A stretch of 64,000 nt of DNA from an uncultured Sphingopyxis sp. Its GTDB lineage: Bacteria; Pseudomonadota; Alphaproteobacteria; Sphingomonadales; Sphingomonadaceae. The position numbers were made by a program, and so were the translations under genes. Below, piece after piece: positions 16,376 to 24,578 of the stretch; within the stretch, counting starts at the first letter, position 1; each line of letters begins with the position of its first letter. A model generated the notes under the pieces. The model was not told the DNA's origin, made no database searches, and saw only the letters and a list, made by a program, of their open reading frames with translations. Location of the stretch: the NCBI RefSeq assembly GCF_900078365.1, contig NZ_LT598653.1, positions 2,356,001 through 2,420,000 of the forward strand. The letters run 5' to 3'.

Positions 16376-16846
16376 ATGCGCTGCCCCTATTGCGGACATG
16401 AAGACAGCCAGGTGAAGGACAGCCGTCCGACCGAGGACGGCGCGGCGATCCGCCGCCGCCGCCAGTGCGAGGATTGCGGCGCGCGCTTCACGACCTTCGA
16501 GCGCATTCAGCTGCGCGAGGTCGCGGTGCTCAAGACCGGCGGGACGCGCGAGCCCTTCGACCGCGAGAAATTGATGCGCAGCGTCCAGATCGCGTGCCGC
16601 AAGCGCCCGATCGACGGCGCGCGCATCGAACGGCTGGTGTCGGGCATCCAGCGCCAGCTCGAAACCTCGGGCGAGAGCGAAGTGCATGCCGCACAGATCG
16701 GCGCGATGGTGATGGAGGCGCTCAAGGGTTTCGACAATGTCGCCTATATCCGCTTCGCCAGCGTCTATCGCGACTTCACCGAAGCCAAGGATTTCGAGGA
16801 GTTCGCCTCGACGATCACCGAGGCGGCGCACAAGAACGGGTCGTGA
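16376..16846 (+). CDS. nrdR: Transcriptional repressor NrdR
   Basis: A 156-residue ATP/dATP-sensing repressor of ribonucleotide reductase genes. The zinc ribbon uses Cys3, Cys6, Cys31 and Cys34 (MRCPYC and CEDC). The ATP-cone follows: VLKTGGTREPFDREKL and ending FASVYRDFTEAKDFEEF. Complete family length. Its 3' side adjoins the left inverted repeat of the GIY-YIG unit (16864). Confidence 0.97.
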   Translation: MRCPYCGHEDSQVKDSRPTEDGAAIRRRRQCEDCGARFTTFERIQLREVAVLKTGGTREPFDREKLMRSVQIACRKRPIDGARIERLVSGIQRQLETSGESEVHAAQIGAMVMEALKGFDNVAYIRFASVYRDFTEAKDFEEFASTITEAAHKNGS

Positions 16847-16863
16847 GCAAGGCAAATTAGAAG

Positions 16864-16890
16864 CCGTATCCCCGAGCGAAGACGAGGGGC
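16864..16890. repeat. Left 27-bp inverted repeat of the GIY-YIG unit
   Basis: It begins CCGTATCCCCGAGCGAAGAC and is the exact reverse complement of 17245-17271. It lies 17 bp after the nrdR stop. The core GAGCGAAG is shared with the repeat at 13083. Confidence 0.9.
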
Positions 16891-16929
16891 CATTTCGAGC
16901 GAAGCGAGAAACGCGCGGGCAAGCGACAT

Positions 16930-18015
16930 ATGACTTTTTGGGTTTATCTTCTGCACTGCGCCGACCGCAGCTATTACACCGGCCATACCGACGATCTGGA
17001 CAAGCGCGTCTATCAACATCAAGAAGGCGTTCTGGGTGGCTATACATCGACGCGCCGGTCCATCGAACTCGTCTGGGCCGAAGCGTTCGACACCCGCGAA
17101 GAAGCCAAGGCGGCCGAGCTCAAGATCAAAAATTGGTCGCGCACCAAAAAGGAAGCCCTGATAGCGAGGGACTGGGACCGGTTGAAACGTGCGTCCGTTC
17201 CGCCGGCCGAGCGCCGAGCCCGCGCCTCGACTTCGCTCGGCGGAGCCCCTCGTCTTCGCTCGGGGATACGGGAAGAGGAGAGCGCCGAAACGCGGGCCGC
17301 ACCGCCCCCCGTCATCGTCCTCGTTCGTCCGCAGCTTGGTGAGAACATCGGCAAGGCGGCGCGCGCGATGCTCAATTTCGGTCTCACCGAACTGCGTCTC
17401 GTCGCCCCGCGCGATGGCTGGCCGAACCCCGATGCGGGCCCGGCGGCGTCGGGCGCGGACGATGTGCTGGCCGAGGCCCGGGTTTTCGATACGCTCGCTG
17501 ACGCGGTCGCCGATTGCACGGCCATCTATGCCACCACCGTGCGCAAGCGGGGCGTGACCAAGCCCGTGCTCACTCCCGAAGCCGCGGCGCGCGAGGTCCA
17601 CGCCAGCGCGGGGCGCGCGGCCTATGTCTTCGGGCCCGAACGCTCAGGGCTCGAAACCGACGACGTGACGCTGGCGCACAAGATTGTCACCGTTCCGATC
17701 AACCCCGAATTTGCTTCACTGAACCTTGCGCAGGCGGTGATCCTGCTAGCCTATGAATGGTCCAAGGGCGTCGCGCTGGCGAGCCCGCCCGAAGTGCCGC
17801 TGGATCCCCCGGCGGAACATGGCGTGCTCGAAGAATTCACCCAGCACCTGGTCCGCGACCTCGACAAGAGCGGTTATTTCTTTCCGCCCGAACGGCGTGA
17901 AATGACACTGCGGACCTTGCGCACCGCACTGACCAAGACGGGCTGGTCGTATAATGACATCCGCATGATGCACGGCATTATTACGGCGCTTGGCCGGACG
18001 CCAAGATCACGTTGA
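16930..18015 (+). CDS. Fusion: GIY-YIG nuclease domain + TrmJ tRNA 2'-O-methyltransferase
   Basis: One open frame of 361 residues. Residues 1-90 are a UPF0213/YhbQ-type GIY-YIG domain (VYLLHC, YYTGHTDDLDKRVYQHQ, IKNWSRTKKEALIA). Residues 91-126 are a linker read through the right inverted repeat. Residues 127-361 are a SpoU-class TrmJ: VIVLVRPQLGENIGKAARAM, VFGPERSGLE and VPINPEFASLNLAQAV, the knot that binds SAM. TrmJ methylates tRNA position 32. No ATG, GTG or TTG lies in frame between the right repeat and the TrmJ core, so TrmJ now depends on the nuclease start. TrmJ family length is normal from residue 127 on. Confidence 0.85.
   Translation: MTFWVYLLHCADRSYYTGHTDDLDKRVYQHQEGVLGGYTSTRRSIELVWAEAFDTREEAKAAELKIKNWSRTKKEALIARDWDRLKRASVPPAERRARASTSLGGAPRLRSGIREEESAETRAAPPPVIVLVRPQLGENIGKAARAMLNFGLTELRLVAPRDGWPNPDAGPAASGADDVLAEARVFDTLADAVADCTAIYATTVRKRGVTKPVLTPEAAAREVHASAGRAAYVFGPERSGLETDDVTLAHKIVTVPINPEFASLNLAQAVILLAYEWSKGVALASPPEVPLDPPAEHGVLEEFTQHLVRDLDKSGYFFPPERREMTLRTLRTALTKTGWSYNDIRMMHGIITALGRTPRSR
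17245..17271. repeat. Right 27-bp inverted repeat, translated as linker
   Basis: The exact reverse complement of 16864-16890. It is read as part of the linker (APRLRSGIR) between the GIY-YIG and TrmJ domains. AAGAGGAG, ribosome-binding-like, follows directly. Confidence 0.9.
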
Positions 18016-18084
18016 GTATCGATCTCGACAAAGGCGCATCACGCCCCTAGAAGGCCCGCTCCTTTTGGGAGAGCGAATAACCTT

Positions 18085-18309
18085 ATGATTTCCGCATTAC
18101 TTTCCCTTGCCTTGGCGGCGACCTCCACCAGCGCGACCGATGCCGCTCCGGCGAAACCGGTAAAAACCAAAAAGATTTGTGAAAAGATCGAAGTTACCGG
18201 CAGCACCGTGCCGAAGCGGGTTTGCCGGACTGTCACCGAGCCCGCGAAACCCAAGGCGGAAGCGGAACAAGCTGCAAGCGACGCACCGTCCGCCGGCGCC
18301 GCCAACTGA
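18085..18309 (+). CDS. Small secreted protein of unknown function
   Basis: A 74-residue protein with a signal peptide (MISALLSLALAATSTSATDA) and a basic mature part holding two cysteines (KICEKIEVTGSTVPKRVCR), followed by an Ala/Pro/Glu-rich tail. The CEKIEVTGS..PKRVCRT pattern is seen in short exported sphingomonad proteins of unknown role. It stands alone between trmJ and the convergent chorismate mutase gene. GGGAGAGCGAATAACCTTATG gives a weak ribosome-binding site. Confidence 0.65.
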   Translation: MISALLSLALAATSTSATDAAPAKPVKTKKICEKIEVTGSTVPKRVCRTVTEPAKPKAEAEQAASDAPSAGAAN

Positions 18310-18311
18310 AA

Positions 18312-18641
18312 TCAGCCGTTGGCGCGCAGGCAATCCCACTGGATTGCCTCATAGGCGATCGACTGTTCGACCAGTTCGTTCCACACCGCCCGCAGCCGCG
18401 CGGGCTCCAGCCCGGCGGCTTCGGCCGCGCGCGCGACATTGTCGAGCACCTGGGCCTTGCGCGCGTCGTCGCGAACCGTGCGGCGGTCGGTCTTGATCCG
18501 CGCGGCGGCGTCCATATAGCCGAAGCGGCGGACGAGCAGCGCGACCAGCTGGCGGTCGACCTCGTCGACGCCGGCACGGACTTCGGTCATGGTTTCGCAC
18601 TGTTCGGGACGTTTGGGTTCGGGAAGTTTGGCGGACGTCAT
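18312..18641 (-). CDS. Chorismate mutase, AroQ class (second copy)
   Basis: A 109-residue helical protein. VRAGVDEVDRQLVALLVRRF and GYMDAAARIKTDRRTVRD match AroQ-type mutases, and DDARKAQVLDNVARAAEAAGL matches the isochorismate-pyruvate-lyase-like (PchB) subgroup. Start MTSAKLPEPKRPEQ at 18641. It is convergent with the small secreted protein gene and 202 bp from the divergent rpsD. Together with 1923-2210 the window carries two AroQ proteins. PchB-like activity is possible, but no siderophore genes are adjacent. Confidence 0.82.
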   Translation of the reverse strand: MTSAKLPEPKRPEQCETMTEVRAGVDEVDRQLVALLVRRFGYMDAAARIKTDRRTVRDDARKAQVLDNVARAAEAAGLEPARLRAVWNELVEQSIAYEAIQWDCLRANG

Positions 18642-18761
18642 GCGCGTTGCCTTTAGCGGCTTTTTCGCCGCTGTCGAGCGGCGGGCTTGCCGCTTGACTT
18701 TGCCGCCCTCCCCGTCTAACCGCGCGCCTTCGCAATGGACCCCGCACCCCGGTGAAGCGGC

Positions 18762-18820
18762 GGTCGCATATGGAAGCCTTCCATATGGTGCGACCCGGGA
18801 ACGAGCCGAAATCCTTCGGC
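18762..18820 (+). promoter_or_regulatory. Structured 5' leader of rpsD
   Basis: Two stem-loops lie just upstream of rpsD. The first pairs GGTCGCATATGGAAG (about 18762) with CTTCCATATGGTGCGACC (18778-18795), with a small bulge. The second is a perfect GCCGAA-ATCC-TTCGGC hairpin (18805-18820), 23 bp before the ATG. S4 is known to repress its own synthesis through leader structures in other bacteria; this is a candidate of that kind. Confidence 0.5.
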
Positions 18821-18843
18821 ACAAGAGCAAATTGGAGACGACA

Positions 18844-19455
18844 ATGTCGAAGCGCCAGAGCGCCAAGTATAAACTCGACCGCCGGATGGGTGAAAACATC
18901 TGGGGTCGCCCGAAGAGCCCGGTCAACCGCCGCGAATATGGCCCCGGCCAGCACGGCCAGCGCCGCAAGGGCAAGATGTCGGACTTCGGCATCCAGCTCC
19001 GCGCGAAGCAGAAGCTGAAGGGCTATTACGGCGACATCACCGAAAAGCAGTTCAAGAAGAATTATTTCGAAGCCTCGCGCATGAAGGGCGACACCGGCCA
19101 GAACCTGATCGGCCTGCTCGAACGCCGCCTCGACGCCGTCGTCTATCGTTCGAAGTTCACGCCGACCATCTTCTCGGCGCGCCAGCTCGTCAGCCACGGC
19201 CACGTCTATGTAAATGGCGTGAAGTGCAACATCGCGAGCCGCCTCGTGAAGCCGGGCGACGAAGTCACCCTCGGCAAGAAGGCGCAGGAAATGGCGCTGG
19301 TCGCCGAAGCGCAGAGCCTGCCCGAGCGCGACCTGCCCGAATATCTCGCCATCGACGGCACCAAGGCGACCTTCGTCCGCGTCCCGACGCTCGACGAAGT
19401 GCCCTATCCGGTGAAGATGGAACCGAACCTGGTCGTCGAATTCTATTCGCGCTGA
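18844..19455 (+). CDS. rpsD: 30S ribosomal protein S4
   Basis: The 203-residue primary 16S rRNA-binding protein. It shows MSKRQSAKYKLDRRMGENIW, NRREYGPGQHGQRRKGKMSD, the S4 domain LVSHGHVYVNGVKCNIASR, and the C-terminal NLVVEFYSR. It is a stand-alone gene, with GGAGACGACA as ribosome-binding site, a structured leader and an intrinsic terminator. Confidence 0.98.
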   Translation: MSKRQSAKYKLDRRMGENIWGRPKSPVNRREYGPGQHGQRRKGKMSDFGIQLRAKQKLKGYYGDITEKQFKKNYFEASRMKGDTGQNLIGLLERRLDAVVYRSKFTPTIFSARQLVSHGHVYVNGVKCNIASRLVKPGDEVTLGKKAQEMALVAEAQSLPERDLPEYLAIDGTKATFVRVPTLDEVPYPVKMEPNLVVEFYSR

Positions 19456-19478
19456 TCGGGTTGCGATTGCGAATTGCA

Positions 19479-19511
19479 GGGGGCGGTCCGGGAACGGGCC
19501 GCCCCTTTTCG
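19479..19511 (+). terminator. Rho-independent terminator of rpsD
   Basis: Stem GGGGCGG / CCGCCCC with an 11-base TCCGGGAACGG-type loop, followed by TTTTCGTTT. It starts 24 bp after the rpsD stop and abuts the stop codon of the convergent S9 peptidase gene. Confidence 0.85.
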
Positions 19512-19512
19512 T

Positions 19513-21474
19513 TTAGTGCGGCAGGAATTTCGTAATCTGCGCAAGCATCGCAGTGCGCGTGTCGCTGTCGCCCAGACCGTGCGCGAGCCCGGGATATTCG
19601 ACCAGTTCGGCCTTTTTCCCCGCAGAAAGCAGCGCCCCGCGCATGATCCGTGCCTGATCGATGTCGACATTCTGGTCCAGTGTGCCATGGAACATCAGCA
19701 CCGGCGCTGTGATACGGTCGGCATTTTGCGCGGGCGATCCTTCACGGATGTGCGGCCCCGAACCGATGAAATCGCGGACGATCGCGCCGTTGGTATAACG
19801 CGTGCTTTCGGTCTTCAGCCTGCCGAGATCGGTCACCGGCGCGATCGCCACTATCGCGCGAAACAGGCCGGGTGCAACGACTCCCGACTGCAACGCCGCA
19901 TAGCCACCGTACGACCAGCCGACGATCGATAGTTTGGCGGGATCGGCCCCTTGCGCCAATATCCAGCGGCCGGCATCGTTCACGTCGCCGATCGCGACCT
20001 TCCACGACTGGAAACCATTGTTCTGATACCATTGATCGCCATAGCCCGACGAGCCGCGGTAATTGGGCTGGACGACCGCAAAACCCGTCTGGGCGAAATA
20101 TTGCGCGAGCCAGTCGAACCCCCATTCGTCGCGCGACGAGGGCCCGCCATGCGGCATCACGATCGCCGGCAAGCCCCTGGCATCGCTGCGCCCCGGCGGG
20201 AGAGTCAGGTAACCGGGGACCATTGTGCCATCGGACGCCGGATAGCGTATGGCCTTGACCGGCGAGAGCGTCAGTCCCGACAGCAGGGGCCGGTCTTCAA
20301 GCAGCGGGCGGAGTTGTTTCGCCGCGGGCGTGTAGCGATAATAACGCCCCGGATCGATGTCCGATCCGGCCCATAACAGCCATTGCGATTCATCGGCCGA
20401 CGCATCGATGAAATAGACCTGGCGTCCACCGAGCGCGCGCGACAGCGAGTCGGCCATCGCCGCGACCTTGGTGTCGGTCGTCACCATCTGGCGGCGGTCG
20501 GTGGCATAGGTCGCACCCACGACGCGCTGGTCGCGGCCGACGCGAACCAGCCCGTCGACATCGACTTCGGGATGGCGATAGAGCGTTTCGCCCTTCCCCG
20601 TCCCGTCGAGCTTCACCGCCATGACGGCGAGACGGCCGTCGATCTTGCCGAAACCGATCGCACGATTGGTGGCGGCATCGACCGTCCATGGCTCGAATCC
20701 TTCACGCGACAGCGTGTCGAGCGACGACAGTTGCTGCCAGTCACCGCCATCCGCGGGCTTGTAGAAATAGCGCACGATGCGGCTGAGGTTGTCGGTCCGT
20801 CCTTCCATCGGCTGAGTGCCCATGATGCGCACCTTGCCTTTGCCGTCGGTAATATATTCGATGGTGTCGCGCCTCGGTTTCTCCACGACCTTCACCGATC
20901 CTGCGACGACATTCACCAGGTCGACTCCCATCCCCTGTTCGTCCTTGGTGATCAGCGAAGCGGTGCGGCGGTTCGCCTCGGGAACATGGCTGCGCATCAT
21001 CAACACGCTGTCGGGCGGTCCGGGCTGCCAGTCGATGACACTGCCTCCGCGAAAATCGATTCCCAGCGCGTTATCGCCTCGCCGCGTGCTCAGCGACTTG
21101 ACGTTGCCACCCGCCGCATCGACACCCAGCAAGGACGAAAAGCCATAGATGAATTCGCCCACCTTTTCCCGGCCGCCGATCTGACAGATGAGACGCGCGT
21201 CGGTCGCCCATCTGCACCATCGCAGGATTTCGGGATCGCCGCTCGCGCGCAAGATGCGGCGGGGGGAGGCCCCGTCGGCAATATCGACCACGAACAGATC
21301 GTTCGCGAGCCCCTTGTTAGGTGCCAGAAAGGCGAGCCGTTGCCCATCGGGCGACAGGCTGACTTGCGTCACGCCGTCGAGCGTGCCGAAGCGGCGCGCG
21401 ATGTCGGCCTCTTGCGCCTGCGCCGCCCCCGCGACGATCCCTAAACCCAGCAAATATAGCCAGCGCCCCCGCAT
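19513..21474 (-). CDS. Secreted S9 prolyl oligopeptidase family peptidase
   Basis: A 653-residue serine peptidase of the dipeptidyl aminopeptidase/acylaminoacyl peptidase type. A signal peptide (MRGRWLYLLGLGIVAGAAQAQ) is followed by a beta-propeller region to about residue 390 and a C-terminal alpha/beta hydrolase domain with nucleophile elbow GWSYGGYAA, Asp in HGTLDQNVD and His in GLAHGLGD. It probably works in the periplasm, trimming peptides. It is divergent from the M28 peptidase gene 150 bp away, so both may serve protein or peptide use. Confidence 0.93.
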   Translation of the reverse strand: MRGRWLYLLGLGIVAGAAQAQEADIARRFGTLDGVTQVSLSPDGQRLAFLAPNKGLANDLFVVDIADGASPRRILRASGDPEILRWCRWATDARLICQIGGREKVGEFIYGFSSLLGVDAAGGNVKSLSTRRGDNALGIDFRGGSVIDWQPGPPDSVLMMRSHVPEANRRTASLITKDEQGMGVDLVNVVAGSVKVVEKPRRDTIEYITDGKGKVRIMGTQPMEGRTDNLSRIVRYFYKPADGGDWQQLSSLDTLSREGFEPWTVDAATNRAIGFGKIDGRLAVMAVKLDGTGKGETLYRHPEVDVDGLVRVGRDQRVVGATYATDRRQMVTTDTKVAAMADSLSRALGGRQVYFIDASADESQWLLWAGSDIDPGRYYRYTPAAKQLRPLLEDRPLLSGLTLSPVKAIRYPASDGTMVPGYLTLPPGRSDARGLPAIVMPHGGPSSRDEWGFDWLAQYFAQTGFAVVQPNYRGSSGYGDQWYQNNGFQSWKVAIGDVNDAGRWILAQGADPAKLSIVGWSYGGYAALQSGVVAPGLFRAIVAIAPVTDLGRLKTESTRYTNGAIVRDFIGSGPHIREGSPAQNADRITAPVLMFHGTLDQNVDIDQARIMRGALLSAGKKAELVEYPGLAHGLGDSDTRTAMLAQITKFLPH

Positions 21475-21624
21475 CTCTATCCCCCTGTTATCCAGTCCCC
21501 TTTTGCCTCCCTAGAACCCGGCGTCCGCTTTTCCAAGCACCGATAGCGGCGCAAGCGATGCTTGCGCGCCCGGCACCGGACTGGCACAAGTCCGCGGTCG
21601 AATACCAAAGCCTGAGGAATTTCC

Positions 21625-23307
21625 ATGCTTCGTTTCCCCCGATCGACCGCAGCCCTTGCGGTTCTCCTGACCGTTGCCGCGTGCAACGCGTCGGACAAGA
21701 CGGCCACGTCCGCCGCCGCGATTCCCGACGTCGAAATCCCCGAACTGTCGCTCGCGACGCTTCAGGAAGTGACCAAGGAATTGTCGTCCGACGCTTATGA
21801 GGGCCGCGCGCCCGGCACCGCGGGCGAGGAAAAGACCGTCGCCTATATCATCAAGAAATATGAGGAAGCGGGGCTGAAGCCCGGGAACAACGGCAAGTGG
21901 ACGCAGGACGTGCCGCTGGTCGAGATCACCGCGAAGAACGCAACCCCGCTGAGCTTCACCGGCGGCAAGACGCCGGTCACCGCGCAATATGCGAAGGATT
22001 ATGTCGCGTTCAGCTATCGCGTGCAGCCCAAGACCGAGGTCAAGGACAGCGATGTCGTCTTCGTCGGCTATGGCATCAACGCCCCCGAAAAGGGCTGGAA
22101 CGACTATGCCGGGCTCGACGTGAAGGGGAAGACGGTCGTCGTCCTCGTCAACGATCCCGACTGGCAGACCAAGGAAGCCAAGGGCGAATTCAACGGCCGC
22201 GCGATGACTTATTACGGCCGCTGGAGCTACAAATATGAGGAAGCGGCGCGACAGGGCGCCGCGGCGGTGCTGATCGTCCACGACACCGAACCCGCCGCCT
22301 ATGGCTGGAACGTCGTCGAATCGAGCAACACCGGCACGCAATATCTGGCCGAAAGCAAGAATGGCGGCGCCGACCAGACCGTCGCCAACGGCTGGATCCA
22401 GCTTCCCAAGGCGAAGGAATTGTTCGCGAGCGCCGGGCAGGATTTCGACGCGCTGCGCGAGGCCGCCAAGAAGAAGGGTTTCAAGCCCGTCGCGCTCACC
22501 GGCGTGAAGGCGAACTTCAGTTTCGATAACCAGATTTCGAAGAAGATGTCGCGCAACGTCATCGGCGTGCTGCCGGGCGCCAAGCGTCCCGACGAATATG
22601 TCCTCTACACCGGCCACTGGGATCACCTCGGCCGCTGCACGCCGGTCGATGGCGACGACATCTGCAACGGCGCGGTCGACAATGCGAGCGGCATCGCCGG
22701 CCTCGTGACGCTGGCACAGGCCTTCCAAAAGGCGGGCGCGCCCGATCGCAGCATCGTCTTCCTCGCGGTGACCGCCGAGGAATCGGGCCTGCTCGGCTCG
22801 AAATATTATGCCGAAAACCCGATCTTCCCGCTCGCGCAGACCGTCGGCGGCGTCAACATGGATGCACTGAACGCCATCGGCCCGACGAAGGACATCGTCG
22901 TCGTCGGCGGCGGCAAGTCCGAACTCGACGCCTATGTCGAAAAGCTCGCCAAGATGTCGGGCCGCACGGTCAAGGCCGAACCGACCCCCGAAAAGGGTTT
23001 CTATTACCGTTCGGACCATTTCAGCTTCGCCAAGCTCGGCGTGCCGATGTTCAACTTCGGCAGCGGCGACGAACTGGTCGAAGGCGGGGCCGAGGCCGGC
23101 AAGAAGGCCGCCGCAGACTATGAAAAGAACCGCTATCACGCGCCGGGCGACGAATATGAGGCGATCACCAACTGGGACGGCATGATGTCGGACCTGCGCC
23201 TCTATTATGCCGCGGGCCGGATGCTGGCGATGACCGACGCGTGGCCGAACTGGGTCGAGGGCGACGAATTCCGCGCCGCCCGCGACAAGTCGCGCGCCGG
23301 CAAATAA
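21625..23307 (+). CDS. M28 family metallopeptidase lipoprotein
   Basis: A 560-residue zinc aminopeptidase. The lipobox LTVAAC puts the lipidated cysteine at residue 20. A protease-associated (PA) domain (VFVGYGINAPEKGWNDYAGL onward) is inserted, then the M28 core with metal ligands in TGHWDH (His), NGAVDNASG (Asp), VTAEESGLLGS (catalytic Glu plus Glu ligand), NMDALN (Asp) and the C-terminal His in RYHAPGDEY. Probably anchored in the outer membrane facing the periplasm. It is divergent from the S9 peptidase gene. Confidence 0.95.
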   Translation: MLRFPRSTAALAVLLTVAACNASDKTATSAAAIPDVEIPELSLATLQEVTKELSSDAYEGRAPGTAGEEKTVAYIIKKYEEAGLKPGNNGKWTQDVPLVEITAKNATPLSFTGGKTPVTAQYAKDYVAFSYRVQPKTEVKDSDVVFVGYGINAPEKGWNDYAGLDVKGKTVVVLVNDPDWQTKEAKGEFNGRAMTYYGRWSYKYEEAARQGAAAVLIVHDTEPAAYGWNVVESSNTGTQYLAESKNGGADQTVANGWIQLPKAKELFASAGQDFDALREAAKKKGFKPVALTGVKANFSFDNQISKKMSRNVIGVLPGAKRPDEYVLYTGHWDHLGRCTPVDGDDICNGAVDNASGIAGLVTLAQAFQKAGAPDRSIVFLAVTAEESGLLGSKYYAENPIFPLAQTVGGVNMDALNAIGPTKDIVVVGGGKSELDAYVEKLAKMSGRTVKAEPTPEKGFYYRSDHFSFAKLGVPMFNFGSGDELVEGGAEAGKKAAADYEKNRYHAPGDEYEAITNWDGMMSDLRLYYAAGRMLAMTDAWPNWVEGDEFRAARDKSRAGK

Positions 23308-23322
23308 CGATAGTCGCACCTT

Positions 23323-23427
23323 CGTCATTGCGAGGACCCCGGACTTGATCCGGGGGACGCGGCAATCCAGAGCGGCGTAAACCGCCCTGGATTGCTTCCC
23401 CCGGCTTTCGCCAGGGTCGCAATGACG
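23323..23427. repeat. Palindromic repeat with CCCCGGACTTGATCCGGGG half
   Basis: Outer arms CGTCATTGCGAG and its inverted GCAATGACG enclose a CCCCGGACTTGATCCGGGGG hairpin and an inner pair GGCAATCCAG / CTGGATTGC. It combines two repeat types. It lies between the M28 peptidase gene and aguA, and its right end supplies an in-frame ATG (23422) for aguA. Confidence 0.75.
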
Positions 23428-23445
23428 AAAGAGGATTTGAGCAAG

Positions 23446-24429
23446 ATGACCCTCCGTATGCCAGCCGAATGGGCGCCGCACGACGCTGTGTGGATCGGCT
23501 TCCCCCACCTCGCCGAGGAGTGGGCGGGGGCGATCGACAAAGGCCGGCGCGACGTCGCCGCCTTTGCCAATGCCGTCCACGACGGCGGCCGCGGCGAAGA
23601 GGTGCGGCTGGTGGTCAACGATGCGCGGCAGGCGGACATCGCCGCCGCGCTCGTCGATCCGGGCGTGAAGATCCTCGTCCAGCCGCTCGGCGACATCTGG
23701 CTGCGCGATACCGGGCCGATCATCGCGGGAACGGGCGCGGCGCGCCGGGCACGCAACTTCCGGTTCAACTGGTGGGGCGAGAAATTCGTCATGCCGGGCG
23801 ACCAGGAAGTCGGCGCCGCGCTGGCACGCGAAAGCGGCTTGCCGGTCGACGATCAGGACTGGGTGCTCGAAGGCGGCGGCATCGACGTCGACGGCACCGG
23901 CCTTTGCGTCACGACCGAGGAGTGCCTGCTCAACAGCAACCGCAATCCGACGCTGACCCGCGAGGACATCGCGGTGCGGCTGCACCAGTCGCTCGGGATC
24001 GAACGGCTGTTGTGGCTCGGCAAGGGACTCGTCGGCGACCATACCGACGGCCATGTGGACAATCTCGCGCGCTTCGTCGGCGAAGGGCGGCTCGCGCTGC
24101 CCGTCGTGGCGGGCGGGGACGACCCCAACGCCGCCATCTATGCCGACGCGCGCGCGCGCACCGCAGCGTTTGGCGGGGTTGAGATCGTCGATCTGCCCTC
24201 GCCCGGCCGCGTCGAGATCGGCGGCGAGATCGCGGCGGCGAGCTATATGAACTTCTATATCGGCAACAGCGTCGTCGTCGTGCCAACCTATGACGTGGCG
24301 AACGATCGCGCCGCGGTCGACACGCTCGCCGCGCTCTTCCCCGACCGCCGCGTGGTTGGCGTGCCCGCGCGCGGGATCATCGTCGGCGGCGGCAGCTTCC
24401 ACTGCTCGAGCCAGCAGCTTCCCAGCTAG
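23446..24429 (+). CDS. aguA: Agmatine deiminase
   Basis: A peptidyl-arginine-deiminase-family enzyme of 327 residues (agmatine to N-carbamoylputrescine + NH3). It shows MPAEWAPHDAVWIGFPH, LGDIWLRDTGP, NWWGEKF, HTDGHVDNLARFV and the catalytic Cys in GGGSFHCSSQQLP. The start MTLRMPAEW is chosen; the ATG at 23422 comes from the repeat and would add eight residues. It is followed by aguB after a 149-bp gap holding a palindromic repeat. It supplies putrescine from arginine-derived agmatine; no arginine decarboxylase is in the window. Confidence 0.95.
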   Translation: MTLRMPAEWAPHDAVWIGFPHLAEEWAGAIDKGRRDVAAFANAVHDGGRGEEVRLVVNDARQADIAAALVDPGVKILVQPLGDIWLRDTGPIIAGTGAARRARNFRFNWWGEKFVMPGDQEVGAALARESGLPVDDQDWVLEGGGIDVDGTGLCVTTEECLLNSNRNPTLTREDIAVRLHQSLGIERLLWLGKGLVGDHTDGHVDNLARFVGEGRLALPVVAGGDDPNAAIYADARARTAAFGGVEIVDLPSPGRVEIGGEIAAASYMNFYIGNSVVVVPTYDVANDRAAVDTLAALFPDRRVVGVPARGIIVGGGSFHCSSQQLPS

Positions 24430-24430
24430 C

Positions 24431-24522
24431 CATCGTCGCCCCCGCGAAGGCGGGGGCCGCTGGAGGTTGACGCAGCAACGGACGGCAAGGCCGGCAACGC
24501 CCCCCCTTCGCGGGGGCGACGG
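24431..24522. repeat. Palindromic repeat, CGCCCCCGCGAAGGCGGGGG family
   Basis: ATCGTCGCCCCCGCGAAGGC at the left, inverted CCCCCTTCGCGGGGGCGACG at the right, spacer about 45 bp. Same family as 8985-9073. It sits between aguA and aguB. Confidence 0.8.
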
Positions 24523-24578
24523 CTTTCCCCGATCGACTTTATTCTGGCATCGTCCGATCCCTCCCCTATATCCGCCCC

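Larger units (their letters stand above)
16860..17275 (+). mobile_element. Candidate GIY-YIG element with terminal inverted repeats
   Basis: A 408-bp unit (16864-17271) bounded by 27-bp perfect inverted repeats: 16864-16890 and 17245-17271 are exact reverse complements. The 4 bases GAAG occur directly outside both ends (16860-16863 and 17272-17275), like a target duplication. Further imperfect inverted similarity (GAGCGAAG..GAG..CGCG) continues inward. The only gene content is a single GIY-YIG domain. No transposase is present. Whether it moves is inference. Confidence 0.55.

Noticed and set aside
21511..24402. A 963-residue open frame on the - strand
   Set aside because: It covers the complements of the M28 peptidase and agmatine deiminase genes and the repeat between; composition is that of a shadow frame.
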